From assembly GCF_001552135.1 (NCBI RefSeq), contig NZ_BCQP01000073.1, positions 1 through 61,642 of the forward strand: a stretch of DNA of 61,642 bases, written 5' to 3'. This document shows, in pieces, positions 7,337-16,886 of this stretch. The DNA comes from Actinomadura chibensis NBRC 106107. Lineage in GTDB: Bacteria > Actinomycetota > Actinomycetes > Streptosporangiales > Streptosporangiaceae. Each line of letters begins with the position of its first letter. Positions within the stretch are counted from its first letter, which is position 1. The notes beneath the pieces are model-generated. The model was not told where the DNA came from, did no database searches, and saw nothing but the letters and a program-made list of their open reading frames with translations. The translations under genes and the position numbers were made by a program.

Positions 7337-8689
7337 ATGGTGCCCACAGTGGGCCTTAGGGTTCCACTTGTGGACCTTGGTGACGGCACCGCCCTGCTGA
7401 CCGACCGGTACGAGCTGACCATGCTCCAGGCGGCGCTGCGCAGCGGGACGGCCGGCCGCCGCGCCGTCTTCGAGGTGTTCGCGCGCAGCCTGCCCGCCGG
7501 GCGCCGGTACGGCGTCGTCGCCGGGACGGGACGCCTCCTCGACGCCCTCGACGCGTTCCGGTTCGACCCGGACGAGCTGGAGTACCTGTCCGCGAACGGC
7601 ATCGTCGACGAGCCGACCGCGCGGTGGCTGGAGAAGTACCGCTTCACCGGGAACGTCTGGGGCTATGCCGAGGGCGACTGCTATTTCCCGGAATCGCCGA
7701 TCCTGGTGGTGGAGGGGACGTTCGGCGAGGCCGTCCTGCTGGAGACGCTCGCGCTGTCGATCCTCAACCACGACTGCGCGATCGCGTCGGCCGCGTCCCG
7801 GATGGTGCGGGCGGCGCAGGGGCGCCCGATCATCGAGATGGGGTCGCGGCGCACGCACGAGCGCGCCGCCGTCGCCGCCGCCCGCGCCGCCCACATCGCG
7901 GGGTTCGCGACCACGTCCAACCTGGAGGCGGGCCGGCGGTACGGCGTCCCGACCGCGGGGACGAGCGCGCACGCCTTCACCCTCCTGCACGACAGCGAGC
8001 GGCACGCGTTCGAGGCGCAGCTCGCCTCGCTCGGCGAGAGCACGACGCTGCTGGTGGACACCTACGACGTGGAGCGGGCCGTCCGCACGGCCGTGGAGCT
8101 GGCCGGGCCGTCGCTCGGGGCGGTCCGGATCGACAGCGGCGACCTCGGCGTGGTGGCCCGGCGCGTCCGCGACCAGCTCGACTCGCTCGGCGCCCGCGAC
8201 ACCCGCATCGTCGTGACCGGCGACCTGGACGAGTACGGCATCGCCGCCCTCGCCGCCGCGCCCGTCGACGGGTACGGGGTCGGGACGTCCCTGGTCACCG
8301 GCTCGGGCGCGCCGACCGCGTCGCTGGTCTACAAGCTCGTCGCCCGCGCGGACGGCCCCGAGGACGACGCCCCCATGCGCCCGGTCGCGAAGCGGTCCAC
8401 CGGCAAGCCGAGCCGCGGCGGGCGCAAGACCGCCGTCCGGCGGGTGGACGGGCACGGCACCGCCTACGCCGAGACGATCTCCACCGGGGAGCCGGGCGCG
8501 GGGCCGCGCGACCGCGTCCTGCAGGTGCCGCTCGTCCGGGACGGCGAGGTCGTCGGGCGCGAGCCGCTCGCCGCCGCCCGGGAGCGCCACGCCCGCGCCG
8601 TCGCGGAACTGCCCCCCACGGCGACGCAGTTGTCCAAGGGCGAGCCCGCCGTCCCGACCGAGTTCGTCGACGGCGGCCCGCGCCACTGA
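7337..8689 (+). CDS. pncB: Nicotinate phosphoribosyltransferase
   Basis: It converts nicotinate and PRPP to nicotinate mononucleotide, the entry step of NAD salvage. The 450-residue protein contains the family landmarks ALLTDRYELTML, SILNHDCAIASAASR, EMGSRRTHE, GTSAHAF and VRIDSGDL, with KRSTGKPSRGGRK near the C-terminus. Two starts are possible: ATG at 7337, or GTG at 7370, which gives a shorter N-terminus closer to many homologues; neither has a strong Shine-Dalgarno. Two inverted repeats (7342-7354, 7363-7374) sit exactly there. pncA follows, so the pair forms a salvage unit. Confidence 0.95.
   Translation: MVPTVGLRVPLVDLGDGTALLTDRYELTMLQAALRSGTAGRRAVFEVFARSLPAGRRYGVVAGTGRLLDALDAFRFDPDELEYLSANGIVDEPTARWLEKYRFTGNVWGYAEGDCYFPESPILVVEGTFGEAVLLETLALSILNHDCAIASAASRMVRAAQGRPIIEMGSRRTHERAAVAAARAAHIAGFATTSNLEAGRRYGVPTAGTSAHAFTLLHDSERHAFEAQLASLGESTTLLVDTYDVERAVRTAVELAGPSLGAVRIDSGDLGVVARRVRDQLDSLGARDTRIVVTGDLDEYGIAALAAAPVDGYGVGTSLVTGSGAPTASLVYKLVARADGPEDDAPMRPVAKRSTGKPSRGGRKTAVRRVDGHGTAYAETISTGEPGAGPRDRVLQVPLVRDGEVVGREPLAAARERHARAVAELPPTATQLSKGEPAVPTEFVDGGPRH
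7342..7374 (+). promoter_or_regulatory. Two adjacent dyads at the pncB start
   Basis: GCCCAC-A-GTGGGC at 7342-7354 and TCCAC-TT-GTGGA at 7363-7374 are two perfect inverted repeats with centres about 20 bp, or two helical turns, apart. They lie just after the ATG at 7337 and around the alternative GTG at 7370. The arrangement would suit an operator for an NAD-responsive repressor, but no regulator can be named from the sequence. Confidence 0.35.
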
Positions 8690-8719
8690 CCCGCGCTCTT
8701 CAGGAAGGAATCCGCGCCG

Positions 8720-8737
8720 CTGGGGTACGGTCCCCAG
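8720..8737 (+). promoter_or_regulatory. Dyad with a possible -10 box upstream of pncA
   Basis: CTGGGG at 8720-8725 and CCCCAG at 8732-8737 form a perfect 6-bp inverted repeat around TACGGT, itself a plausible actinobacterial -10 hexamer. It lies 32 nt before the pncA start, in the 80-nt pncB-pncA gap. It could be an operator over an internal promoter; a weak hairpin is the alternative. Confidence 0.35.
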
Positions 8738-8769
8738 TGAGCCCTCTTTTCATCCTCTGGGGAGCGGTC

Positions 8770-9351
8770 ATGGGCAAGAAGGCGCTGATCATCGTTGACG
8801 TCCAGAACGATTTCTGCGAGGGCGGCTCGCTCGCCGTCGCGGGCGGCGCGGACGTCGCCACCGCGATCTCCGGGTACGTCGCCGGGCACCGGTCCGACTA
8901 CGCGCACATCGTCGCGACCCGCGACTTCCACCTCGACCCCGGCGGCCACTTCTCCGCCGCGCCCGACTTCGTCGACACCTGGCCGCCGCACTGCGTGATC
9001 GGGACGCCGGGCGCCGACTTCCACCCGAACCTCGCCCTGGCGCCCATCGAGGCCGTGTTCAGCAAGGGCCGGGAGAGCGCCGCCTACAGCGGCTTCGAGG
9101 GCGTCTCCGACGACGAGCGGCCGCTCGCCGACTGGCTCGCCGCCCGCGGCGTGGACGCCGTCGACGTCGCGGGCATCGCCACCGACCACTGCGTCCGCGC
9201 GACCGCCGTGGACGCCGCCCGGCTCGGCCTGCGGACCACCGTCCTGCTCGACCTCACCGCCGGGGTGGCCAAGCCCACCGTGGACCGCGCCCTGGAGGAA
9301 CTGGCGGACGAGGGCGTCACCCTCTCCGGCGCCCCCGTAGTGGCCACCTGA
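8770..9351 (+). CDS. pncA: Nicotinamidase (pyrazinamidase)
   Basis: It hydrolyses nicotinamide to nicotinate, the substrate of PncB encoded upstream. The 193-residue protein has the complete catalytic triad D10 (VDVQNDF), K99 (VFSKG) and C141 (TDHCVRAT). The metal ligands are D52 and H54 in TRDFH, H60 in GGHF and H74 in PPH, spaced as in mycobacterial PncA. The ATG at 8770 follows a GGGGAG ribosome-binding site. The gluconokinase gene begins 5 nt after its stop. Confidence 0.95.
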   Translation: MGKKALIIVDVQNDFCEGGSLAVAGGADVATAISGYVAGHRSDYAHIVATRDFHLDPGGHFSAAPDFVDTWPPHCVIGTPGADFHPNLALAPIEAVFSKGRESAAYSGFEGVSDDERPLADWLAARGVDAVDVAGIATDHCVRATAVDAARLGLRTTVLLDLTAGVAKPTVDRALEELADEGVTLSGAPVVAT

Positions 9352-9356
9352 CCACG

Positions 9357-9884
9357 ATGACGCCCCCCAAAGTAATCATCGTCGCCGGAGTAGCGGGAAG
9401 CGGAAAGACCACGGTCGGCAGGATTCTCGGCGAGCGGCTCGGCTGGGACTACGCCGAGGCCGACGTCTTCCACACCGAGGCCGCCATCGAGAAGATGCGC
9501 TCCGGGCACCCCCTCACCGACGCCGACCGGTTCCCCTGGCTGCGCGCCATCGCCGCGTGGATCGACGACCGGCTCGCCACGGGCCGTCCCGGCGTCGTGA
9601 GCTGCTCGGCGCTCAAGCGCCGCTACCGCGAGCTGCTGGTGGACGGGCGCACCGGCGTCCGGATGGTCATGCTGGACGGCGACCGCGACACGATCGCCGC
9701 CCGGATGCGCGCCCGCGAGGGCCACTTCTTCGACGTCGCCCTGCTCGACACCCAGTTCGCCGCCCTCGAACGCCCGTCCCCAGACGAGCACGTCCTCATC
9801 CTCCCCGTGACCGCCACCCCAGAAGAAACGGTCACCCGAATCCTCACCGCCCTAGACCTCGTCCCCGGGCACCGGCGCGCTTAG
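9357..9884 (+). CDS. gntK: Gluconokinase (FGGY-unrelated, P-loop type)
   Basis: A 175-residue P-loop kinase of the GntK family that phosphorylates gluconate to 6-phosphogluconate. The Walker A motif GVAGSGKT is at residues 11-18, followed by EADVFHTEAAIEKMRSGHPL (substrate binding and lid), SCSALKRRYRELL and a GHFF segment. Length and motifs match the family closely. It starts 5 nt after pncA and is probably co-transcribed, although there is no obvious metabolic link to NAD salvage. Confidence 0.92.
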   Translation: MTPPKVIIVAGVAGSGKTTVGRILGERLGWDYAEADVFHTEAAIEKMRSGHPLTDADRFPWLRAIAAWIDDRLATGRPGVVSCSALKRRYRELLVDGRTGVRMVMLDGDRDTIAARMRAREGHFFDVALLDTQFAALERPSPDEHVLILPVTATPEETVTRILTALDLVPGHRRA

Positions 9885-9983
9885 CCTCCGCCGAGGGGAA
9901 TTCTCCGACCTCTCACGCCACGATGCCGCTGCTAGGTTGGGGAATACGACGCCACCACCGTCGAACCCACGAGGAGAACTCCG

Positions 9984-10565
9984 ATGACGGCGATGCCGGA
10001 CGGGGCCATGCCTGAGGAGCCGTCGTTCGTCCGTGAAGACCTGCGCGAGGCGTTCGCCGCGCTCGAAGTGATGCCCGGCTTCCGGGCCGAACTCATAGAT
10101 GGAGAGATCATCGTGTCGCCGACCCCCGACGGGCGGCACGAGACCATCGTCGTGGCGATCTACGACTGGCTGCGCGACACGCATGACCTACGGTTGCACA
10201 GCAATCTGACGCTGATCAGCCCTGAAGGAGAGTACGTACCCGACGGGATCGCCGCCCCCAAGGGGACATTCGCTGGGCGCGACTGGCACAGCAAGCCTGA
10301 CGGCGTGGTCATGGTCGTGGAAGTCACTTCCGGCCGGCGGGGAGACCGCAAGGGGGCAGAACGCGACCGGGGGCCCAAGCGCCAGGGGTACGCCGCCGCC
10401 GGCATCCCGCTGTACCTGTTGATCGACCGGCTGGAGGGAAAGGCCACGATCTTCTCCGAGCCGCGAGGCAACGAATACACCCACAGCGCCTCGGTCGCCT
10501 TCGGCGAAGACCTCCCCATTCCCACGCCACTCGAAAGCGTCCTCCCCACCGACGAGTTCTTCTAG
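9984..10565 (+). CDS. Uma2 family putative restriction endonuclease (DUF820)
   Basis: A 193-residue protein of the Uma2/DUF820 family, which has a PD-(D/E)XK nuclease fold. The core is visible: AELIDGEIIVSPTPDGRHE near the N-terminus, the acidic PDG, the VVEVTSGRRGDRKG strand with Glu, and KRQGYAAAGIPLYLLID. These genes are often multicopy in actinobacteria and their biological role is uncertain. There is a 99-nt gap after gntK; ATG at 9984 is preceded by GAGGAG. No methylase or partner gene is adjacent, so a classical restriction system is not supported. Confidence 0.85.
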   Translation: MTAMPDGAMPEEPSFVREDLREAFAALEVMPGFRAELIDGEIIVSPTPDGRHETIVVAIYDWLRDTHDLRLHSNLTLISPEGEYVPDGIAAPKGTFAGRDWHSKPDGVVMVVEVTSGRRGDRKGAERDRGPKRQGYAAAGIPLYLLIDRLEGKATIFSEPRGNEYTHSASVAFGEDLPIPTPLESVLPTDEFF

Positions 10566-10713
10566 GCCGCGCACCAACCGTTCAGCGTCGGCGCTCCGAC
10601 GACGAGCGACCGGCGGGCAAGCGGAAGGGGTCTCCTGGATCTGTGAGGCCGACCACGCGACCGACGCCCTGGTGGCGGTCAAGGCCGCGCTGAGAGGGTC
10701 ACCACATGAGCCT

Positions 10714-12498
10714 CTAGTGGCGGCGTTTGGCGGCCCAGTCGCGGATCTTGGCGATGCGCTTGCGGATGTCGGCGGCGCTGGCCTGGGCGACCGGGGGGCC
10801 GCCGCAGGTGCGCTGGAGCTCGTTGTAGATCACGCCCTGCGGCTGCCCGGTGCGGTGGTTCCAGGCGTTGACCAGGCCGTTCAGCTCGCGGCGCAGGGCC
10901 GCGAGGTCTTCGGCGGCGGTGCGGTCGGCGCGGTCCTCGCGGGGGTCGCCGGTCTTGCGCCGCCGCTCGTTGGCGAGCTGGTCGGCCTGCCGTTTGCGCA
11001 GCAGCGCCGACACCTGCTCGGGCTCCAGCAGGCCCGGGATGCCGAGGTACTCCTCCTCCTCGGCCGAGCCGGGCTGGGCGTGCATGCCGAACTCGCCGCC
11101 GTCGTAGAGGACGCGGTCGAACGTCGCGGACGCCTCGACCGTCTCGAACGGCAGCTCCTCCCCCACCGCGTCGGGGGTGTCCTGCTGCCGGTTGGCCTCG
11201 GCGAGGAGGTCGTCGTCGAGGCCGTCCTCGCGGACGGGCCGGTCGAGGACGTGGTCGCGCTCGGTCTCCATCTCGGCGGCGTGCCCCATCAGCGTCGGCA
11301 CCGACGGCAGGAACACCGAGGCCGTCTCGCCGCGCTTGCGGGCGCGGACGAAGCGCCCGATGGCCTGCGCGAAGAACAGCGGCGTGCTGGTGGACGTCGC
11401 GTACACGCCGACGCACAGCCGCGGGATGTCGACGCCCTCCGACACCATCCGGACGGCGACCATCCACCGGTCGTCGGTCTCGGCGAACGCCTTGATCTTC
11501 TTGGACGCGGACGGGTCGTCCGACAGCACGACCGTCGCGGCCTGCCCGGTGACGCCGCGCAGCATCTTGGCGTAGGCGCGGGCGGTCTCGTGGTCGGTGG
11601 CGATGACGAGGCCGCCCGCGTCCGGGATGACGCGGCGCAGCTCGGTGAGGCGGCGGTCGGCGGCGGCGAGCACCTGCCCGATCCAGTCGCCCTTCGGGTC
11701 GAGCGCGGCGCGCCACGCCTGGGCGGTCTGGTCCTGGGTGAGGGGCTCGCCGAGGGTCGCGGTGATCTCGTCCCCGGCGCGGGTGCGCCAGCGCATCTCG
11801 CCCGCGTACGCCAGGAAGATCACCGGCCGGACGACGCCGTCCGCGAGCGCCGGGCCGTAGCCGTAGGTGTAGTCGGCGCGGCTGCGGCGGACGCCGTCCG
11901 GCCCCTCGTCGTACTGGACGAACGGGATCGGGTTGATGTCGGTGCGGAACGGCGTGCCCGACAGCCCGAGCCGCCGCGTCGCGGGCTCGAACGCCTCCCG
12001 GACGGCGTCACCCCACGACAGCCCGTCGCCCGCGTGGTGCACCTCGTCGAAGATGACCAGCGACTTGCGGGACTCGGTGCGGTTGCGGTGCAGCGCCGGA
12101 CGCGCCGCGACCGTCGCGTAGGTGACCGCGATGCCGTGGAAGTCCTTGCCGACCGGCCCGTCGCCGTTCTGGTACTCCGGGTTGATCTTGATGCCGACGC
12201 GGGCCGCCGACTCGGCCCACTGCCGCTTCAGGTGCTCGGTCGGGCACACGATCGTGATCGCCGAGACGACGCGGCGCTCCATCAGCTCGCGGGCGAGCCG
12301 GAGCGCGAACGTCGTCTTCCCGGCGCCGGGCGTCGCGACCGTGAGGAAGTCACGCGGGCCGGGCTGCCGCCCGTCCGCCCCGAAGTAGGCCTCCAGCGCC
12401 TGCTGCTGCCAGGCGCGCAGGGACGACGCCGTCCCCCAGGCGGCCCGCTCGGGGAAGGCGGGAGGCATGCTCGACGCTGCGAAGGTGCTCACGGTCAT
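10714..12498 (-). CDS. DEAD/DEAH-box (SF2) helicase
   Basis: A 594-residue superfamily 2 ATPase. Walker A ATPGAGKT is at residues 55-62, the DEVH box at 151-154, motif III is LSGTPF, and the C-terminal RecA lobe has VSEGVDIPRL and QAIGRFVRAR (motif VI). The last 130 residues, rich in charged helices, form a domain of unknown role. It resembles the stand-alone actinobacterial DEAD/DEAH proteins related to UvrB and type I/III restriction helicases. No nuclease or methylase neighbour is seen, so a repair or RNA role is as likely as defence. It starts 7 nt after the metalloprotease stop. Confidence 0.88.
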   Translation of the reverse strand: MTVSTFAASSMPPAFPERAAWGTASSLRAWQQQALEAYFGADGRQPGPRDFLTVATPGAGKTTFALRLARELMERRVVSAITIVCPTEHLKRQWAESAARVGIKINPEYQNGDGPVGKDFHGIAVTYATVAARPALHRNRTESRKSLVIFDEVHHAGDGLSWGDAVREAFEPATRRLGLSGTPFRTDINPIPFVQYDEGPDGVRRSRADYTYGYGPALADGVVRPVIFLAYAGEMRWRTRAGDEITATLGEPLTQDQTAQAWRAALDPKGDWIGQVLAAADRRLTELRRVIPDAGGLVIATDHETARAYAKMLRGVTGQAATVVLSDDPSASKKIKAFAETDDRWMVAVRMVSEGVDIPRLCVGVYATSTSTPLFFAQAIGRFVRARKRGETASVFLPSVPTLMGHAAEMETERDHVLDRPVREDGLDDDLLAEANRQQDTPDAVGEELPFETVEASATFDRVLYDGGEFGMHAQPGSAEEEEYLGIPGLLEPEQVSALLRKRQADQLANERRRKTGDPREDRADRTAAEDLAALRRELNGLVNAWNHRTGQPQGVIYNELQRTCGGPPVAQASAADIRKRIAKIRDWAAKRRH

Positions 12499-12504
12499 CG
12501 AAGG

Positions 12505-13557
12505 CTACCGAGACCCGCCGACAGATCGGGCCGCTCCGGGCGCACGTGTGCCGAGATCCACACCGCGGTCCGCCCGCCGCGCGGCCGGATCGGCGTGCCG
12601 GTGGCCGCGCCGCCCGGCCCGGTAGACCGCCCACGCCGCGCGGATCCGGCGGCCCTGACCTGCGGTGAACTCGCGCATGCAGGTGTCGTGGCCGTAGTCC
12701 ATGAAGTTGTGCACCGGGTCGCGGCCGCGCTGCGGGCAGGTGTCGCGGTAGGTCGGGCAGCCCTCCGCCGGGTCGGCCTCGTACGGTGTGTCGGCCACGC
12801 CGTCCCCCGGCGGGTTGCAGCCGCCCTGGAACGTGTGCAGCAGGCCCAGCCAGTGCCCGATCTCGTGGACGGCCGTGTACCCCCGGTCGAACGGCCCGCC
12901 CGCGTTCTTCGGCAGCGCGCGGTAGTCGATGACGACGCCGTCGAGCCTCGGGTGCTTGCGGTACCACTGCGGGAACGTGGAGAACCCGAGGACGTCGGTT
13001 CCGACGGCGGCGGTGTAGACGTTGAGGGTGCCGCGCCCGCCCCTCCGGAGCCGCTTCTTCATCGGGGACTCGTATTCCTGCGGATCGTTGAACCAGTCGG
13101 AGGCGTTCGTCCAGTCGGCGCCCGCCAGGCGGAACCGGACGCCGGTGTCGGCGCCGCCCCGCCGTCCTCCGTAGGCGGCGTTCAGCGTGGCGACCTGGCG
13201 CCGGACGACCGCCCCCGACACCCGCCCCCTGCTCCCGCTGTGGACGACGTGGAACCGCACCGGCACGACCAGCCGCGCCCTGCGCAGCGACATGTCGAGG
13301 CGCTGCTCGTCCGACGTCCCGAACCTGCCGAGGAGCGCCCGCCGGAGGTCGGCGAGCAGCGCGGCGGACTCGTCGCCGCGAAGATCGGCGCGGTCCCCCG
13401 GCCGGGCGCGGCGGGCCGCCGCGCTCCCCCGATCGCACCCGTCGCCCCGCGCGGCGGCCGGGACGGCCCTGACCCGCGTCCTCTCACCCATCGCACCTGA
13501 AGCACCACACACCGTAACCAACAGTGCGCACAACGAAATCCCGGCGAGCCGCCGCAA
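12505..13557 (-). CDS. Secreted zinc metalloprotease, M43 (pappalysin-like) family
   Basis: A 350-residue predicted exoenzyme. It begins with a Sec-type signal (RRLAGISLCALLVTVC) ending in small residues, followed by a propeptide-like stretch. The zinc motif HEIGHWLGLLH (residues 231-241) is the HExxHxxGxxH signature, and NFMDYGHDTCM supplies the Met-turn, which places it in the metzincin M43 group. The likely start is TTG at 13557, because GGGGGA lies 6 nt upstream; an ATG at 13562 is in another frame. The helicase downstream is probably unrelated in function. Confidence 0.87.
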   Translation of the reverse strand: MRRLAGISLCALLVTVCGASGAMGERTRVRAVPAAARGDGCDRGSAAARRARPGDRADLRGDESAALLADLRRALLGRFGTSDEQRLDMSLRRARLVVPVRFHVVHSGSRGRVSGAVVRRQVATLNAAYGGRRGGADTGVRFRLAGADWTNASDWFNDPQEYESPMKKRLRRGGRGTLNVYTAAVGTDVLGFSTFPQWYRKHPRLDGVVIDYRALPKNAGGPFDRGYTAVHEIGHWLGLLHTFQGGCNPPGDGVADTPYEADPAEGCPTYRDTCPQRGRDPVHNFMDYGHDTCMREFTAGQGRRIRAAWAVYRAGRRGHRHADPAARRADRGVDLGTRAPGAARSVGGSR

Positions 13558-13608
13558 TTCATCCCCCGTGAAAGTGTGCGCGCCGGGCCCCCCGCCCGGC
13601 GCGGAACG

Positions 13609-13630
13609 CCGGCCGCCGAGCGGCGGCCGG
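13609..13630 (-). terminator. Hairpin downstream of the DUF3039 gene
   Basis: CCGGCCGCC (13609-13617) and GGCGGCCGG (13622-13630) form a perfect 9-bp stem with a 4-nt loop. It lies 27 nt beyond the DUF3039 stop on the minus strand and ahead of the metalloprotease start. No T-run follows, as is usual for high-GC actinobacterial terminators. Confidence 0.6.
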
Positions 13631-13656
13631 TCCGATCAGATCAGCCCCGGATCAGG

Positions 13657-13926
13657 TCACTCGTCGCCCTCGCGGCCCGGCTGCATGGATTCGTAGATCT
13701 CCTTGCACTCCGGGCAGACGGGGAACTTCTTCGGGTCCCGGTTCGGCACCCAGACCTTGCCGCACAGCGCGATCACCGGCGTGCCGGACACCGCGCTCTC
13801 GGTGATCTTCGCCTTCTTCACGTAGTGCGCGAACCGCTCGTGGTCCCCGTCACCGTGCGAGAGGTCCGGCCGCACATCTGTCTGGGTGTCGCCGTCGGGC
13901 AGGATCTTCGTACTCACGTCGCTCAC
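13657..13926 (-). CDS. DUF3039 domain protein (small zinc-ribbon-like)
   Basis: An 89-residue protein of the actinobacterial DUF3039 family. Cysteines in ALCGKVWVP and FPVCPECKEIY could form a four-ligand zinc site (one Cys, then CPEC, plus the conserved His in DHERFAHYV). The function is unknown; a regulatory or RNA/DNA-binding role is only a guess from the zinc-ribbon look. It starts 1 nt past the YqgE stop, so the two genes form a tight operon. It is followed by a strong hairpin. Confidence 0.83.
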   Translation of the reverse strand: MSDVSTKILPDGDTQTDVRPDLSHGDGDHERFAHYVKKAKITESAVSGTPVIALCGKVWVPNRDPKKFPVCPECKEIYESMQPGREGDE

Positions 13927-13927
13927 C

Positions 13928-14515
13928 TTAGTTCAGCGTCGGGTCCTCGGGGAAAGTGGAGACGAACGCCAGGTCGCCGCCCTGCCTGCGCAGGACGTGC
14001 TGCCACAGCCGCTTCGGGTCGCCCGCGAAGACGTCGCCCGCCTCGGCCGGGACCAGGTACCAGGAGCCGTCCTCGATCTCGGCGCGCAGCTGCCCGGCCG
14101 ACCAGCCCGCGTACCCGGCGAACACGCGCAGCTGCAGCAGCTCCGCCGCGAGCAGGCCCGGCGGGGCCTCCAGGTCGACGAGGCCGACCCGCGCGACCTC
14201 GGCGCCGCCGTCCAGCGCGCGCCAGCCGAGCGGCTCGTCCTCGCCCGGGAGACGGGCCAGGGCGAGGGCGTTCTCCAGCGCGACCGGGCCGCCCTGGAAG
14301 ACCACCGCGGGCCCGGTGACGAGCTCCGCCCACGGCGGCAGGACGCGGTCGACCGGTATCTCGGTCGGCCGGTTGAGGACGACCCCGAGCGTGCCGCCGT
14401 CGATGTCGTGCTCGACCAGCAGGACGACGCTGCGCCTGAAGTTCGGGTCCTCCAGTTGGGGGGTCGCCACCAGCAGCAGCCCTACCCTGATGCCGTCTTC
14501 CATGGGTTCCATCAT
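13928..14515 (-). CDS. YqgE/AlgH family protein
   Basis: A protein of about 195 residues of the UPF0301 (YqgE/AlgH) family. Diagnostic segments are GLLLVATPQLEDPNF, GTLGVVLNRPTEI, VFQGGPV, VFAGYAGWSAGQL and W(Y)LVPA. No biochemical function is established. Three in-frame ATGs (14515, 14512, 14503) are possible; 14515 is listed because GGAGG lies about 12 nt upstream, whereas 14503 would give the usual family length. It is co-transcribed with DUF3039 and divergent from the surface-protein gene. Confidence 0.85.
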   Translation of the reverse strand: MMEPMEDGIRVGLLLVATPQLEDPNFRRSVVLLVEHDIDGGTLGVVLNRPTEIPVDRVLPPWAELVTGPAVVFQGGPVALENALALARLPGEDEPLGWRALDGGAEVARVGLVDLEAPPGLLAAELLQLRVFAGYAGWSAGQLRAEIEDGSWYLVPAEAGDVFAGDPKRLWQHVLRRQGGDLAFVSTFPEDPTLN

Positions 14516-14613
14516 GCGTTGCGCGGACCTCCGGCGGCACGTCCCCCCGCTCGTTAGCCTGTTACGCATTCCTATCGATGGGGATATCGGCACCACAAGA
14601 ACCTAGGTTAAGA

Positions 14614-14628
14614 ATGATCTAGGATCAT
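14614..14628. promoter_or_regulatory. 15-bp palindrome between yqgE and the surface-protein gene
   Basis: ATGATC-TAG-GATCAT is a perfect 6-bp inverted repeat in the 151-nt divergent gap, unusually A/T-rich for this genome. A CCTAGG lies 7 bp upstream at 14602-14607. It is 39 nt before the ATG of the LPXTG protein, a position suited to an operator overlapping a promoter. The binding protein is unknown. Confidence 0.45.
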
Positions 14629-14666
14629 CTGCCACCCGTGTGAACTACGGGCCGGGGAGGACAGCG

Positions 14667-15284
14667 ATGCAGTTGCCCAGGGTCGTCATCGCCGCCGTGT
14701 TCTTCGTGATCGGAGCCCTGATCGCGATTCCGGCCCTGGTCAGAGCCGTGTCTCCGGACTCGGAGCCGGCCGCGTCCGCCACCACCTCGCCGACCTCGAC
14801 GGCGACCAGGCCGTCCGGGACGCCGACCGGCGATCCGGCGCGTCCGGTGTCGGCCTCCATCGGGACAGTGTCCTGCCCGGCGCGGACGGTCAACGTCACC
14901 GTCCGGAACACCGGCACCCAGAACGAGGACTTCGGGATCGAGAAGAACGACGACACCGCCGCGATCCCCGGCGAGATCCGCCCGAAGGCCACCCGGACGA
15001 TCGCCGTCAAGCTCCGCGAGGACCGCGCCACCCGCGTCACGGTCAACTGGGCGAACAAGCGCATCGAGACCCGGACGCTCAAGGCGAACTGCAAGAAGGC
15101 GGGGGCGGCGCCCGCGCCGTCCAAGACCCCGCCGCCGACCAGCCTGCCGCACACCGGCCCGGACACCATGCTCTGGGCGCGGGCCGCGACCGGCGTCGGC
15201 ATCATCCTCACCGGCGCGATCATCTTCTGGTACGGCGGGATCTGGCCGCGCCGCCGCGACCAGATGTTCGCCAAGAAGAACTGA
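14667..15284 (+). CDS. LPXTG-like cell-surface protein, sortase substrate candidate
   Basis: A 205-residue protein with a hydrophobic N-terminal segment (VVIAAVFFVIGALIAIPAL), a Ser/Thr/Pro-rich linker, a beta-sandwich-like domain with two Cys (TVSCPARTVNV and KANCKK) and a C-terminal sorting signal. The signal is LPHTG at 160-164, then a membrane segment (GVGIILTGAIIFWYGG) and a basic tail, WPRRRDQ. This is the layout of sortase-anchored proteins, although no sortase gene is in the window. The ATG at 14667 follows GGGGAGG. The function of the ectodomain is unknown; its single disulfide could be structural. Confidence 0.75.
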   Translation: MQLPRVVIAAVFFVIGALIAIPALVRAVSPDSEPAASATTSPTSTATRPSGTPTGDPARPVSASIGTVSCPARTVNVTVRNTGTQNEDFGIEKNDDTAAIPGEIRPKATRTIAVKLREDRATRVTVNWANKRIETRTLKANCKKAGAAPAPSKTPPPTSLPHTGPDTMLWARAATGVGIILTGAIIFWYGGIWPRRRDQMFAKKN

Positions 15285-15311
15285 CCGGCCCGGCCCCGGG
15301 CGCCGCGCGGG

Positions 15312-16715
<1,404 letters not shown>

Positions 16716-16886
16716 GAAACTGCTCCCTCTAGTAGGGGTGACACCCCGTTCGCGGCTCAGCACGCCCCGGTCAGCCCGCTCCCGCCGCGTCAACCGAGCA
16801 TACGCTCCGCGGCGCGGTCGGGTGTCGCGGTCGTCCCGGCTCGTCCTGCGCCCGTGCCGCGCCCGCCCCGCCGCGCCGCGAGCCCG

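Noticed and set aside
10566..10713. Possible gene fragment after the Uma2 gene (a short frame ending in SPHEPL)
   Set aside because: Too short, with no start, no ribosome-binding site and no recognisable family; it may be a decayed remnant but cannot be supported.
10714..12498. Helicase and Uma2 nuclease considered as a defence system
   Set aside because: The genes are convergent, not co-directional; there is no methylase, second nuclease or toxin partner nearby, and both families also occur outside defence.
10672..13500. A very long open frame on the plus strand opposite the helicase and metalloprotease genes
   Set aside because: It is a G/C-rich shadow: the translation is dominated by Arg, Gly, Val and Ala repeats with no motif, while the minus strand holds two genes with complete catalytic signatures.
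12505..13557. ATG at 13562 as the start of the metalloprotease gene
   Set aside because: That ATG is in a different frame and its product lacks the zinc motif; TTG at 13557 has a well-spaced G-rich ribosome-binding site and yields a signal peptide.
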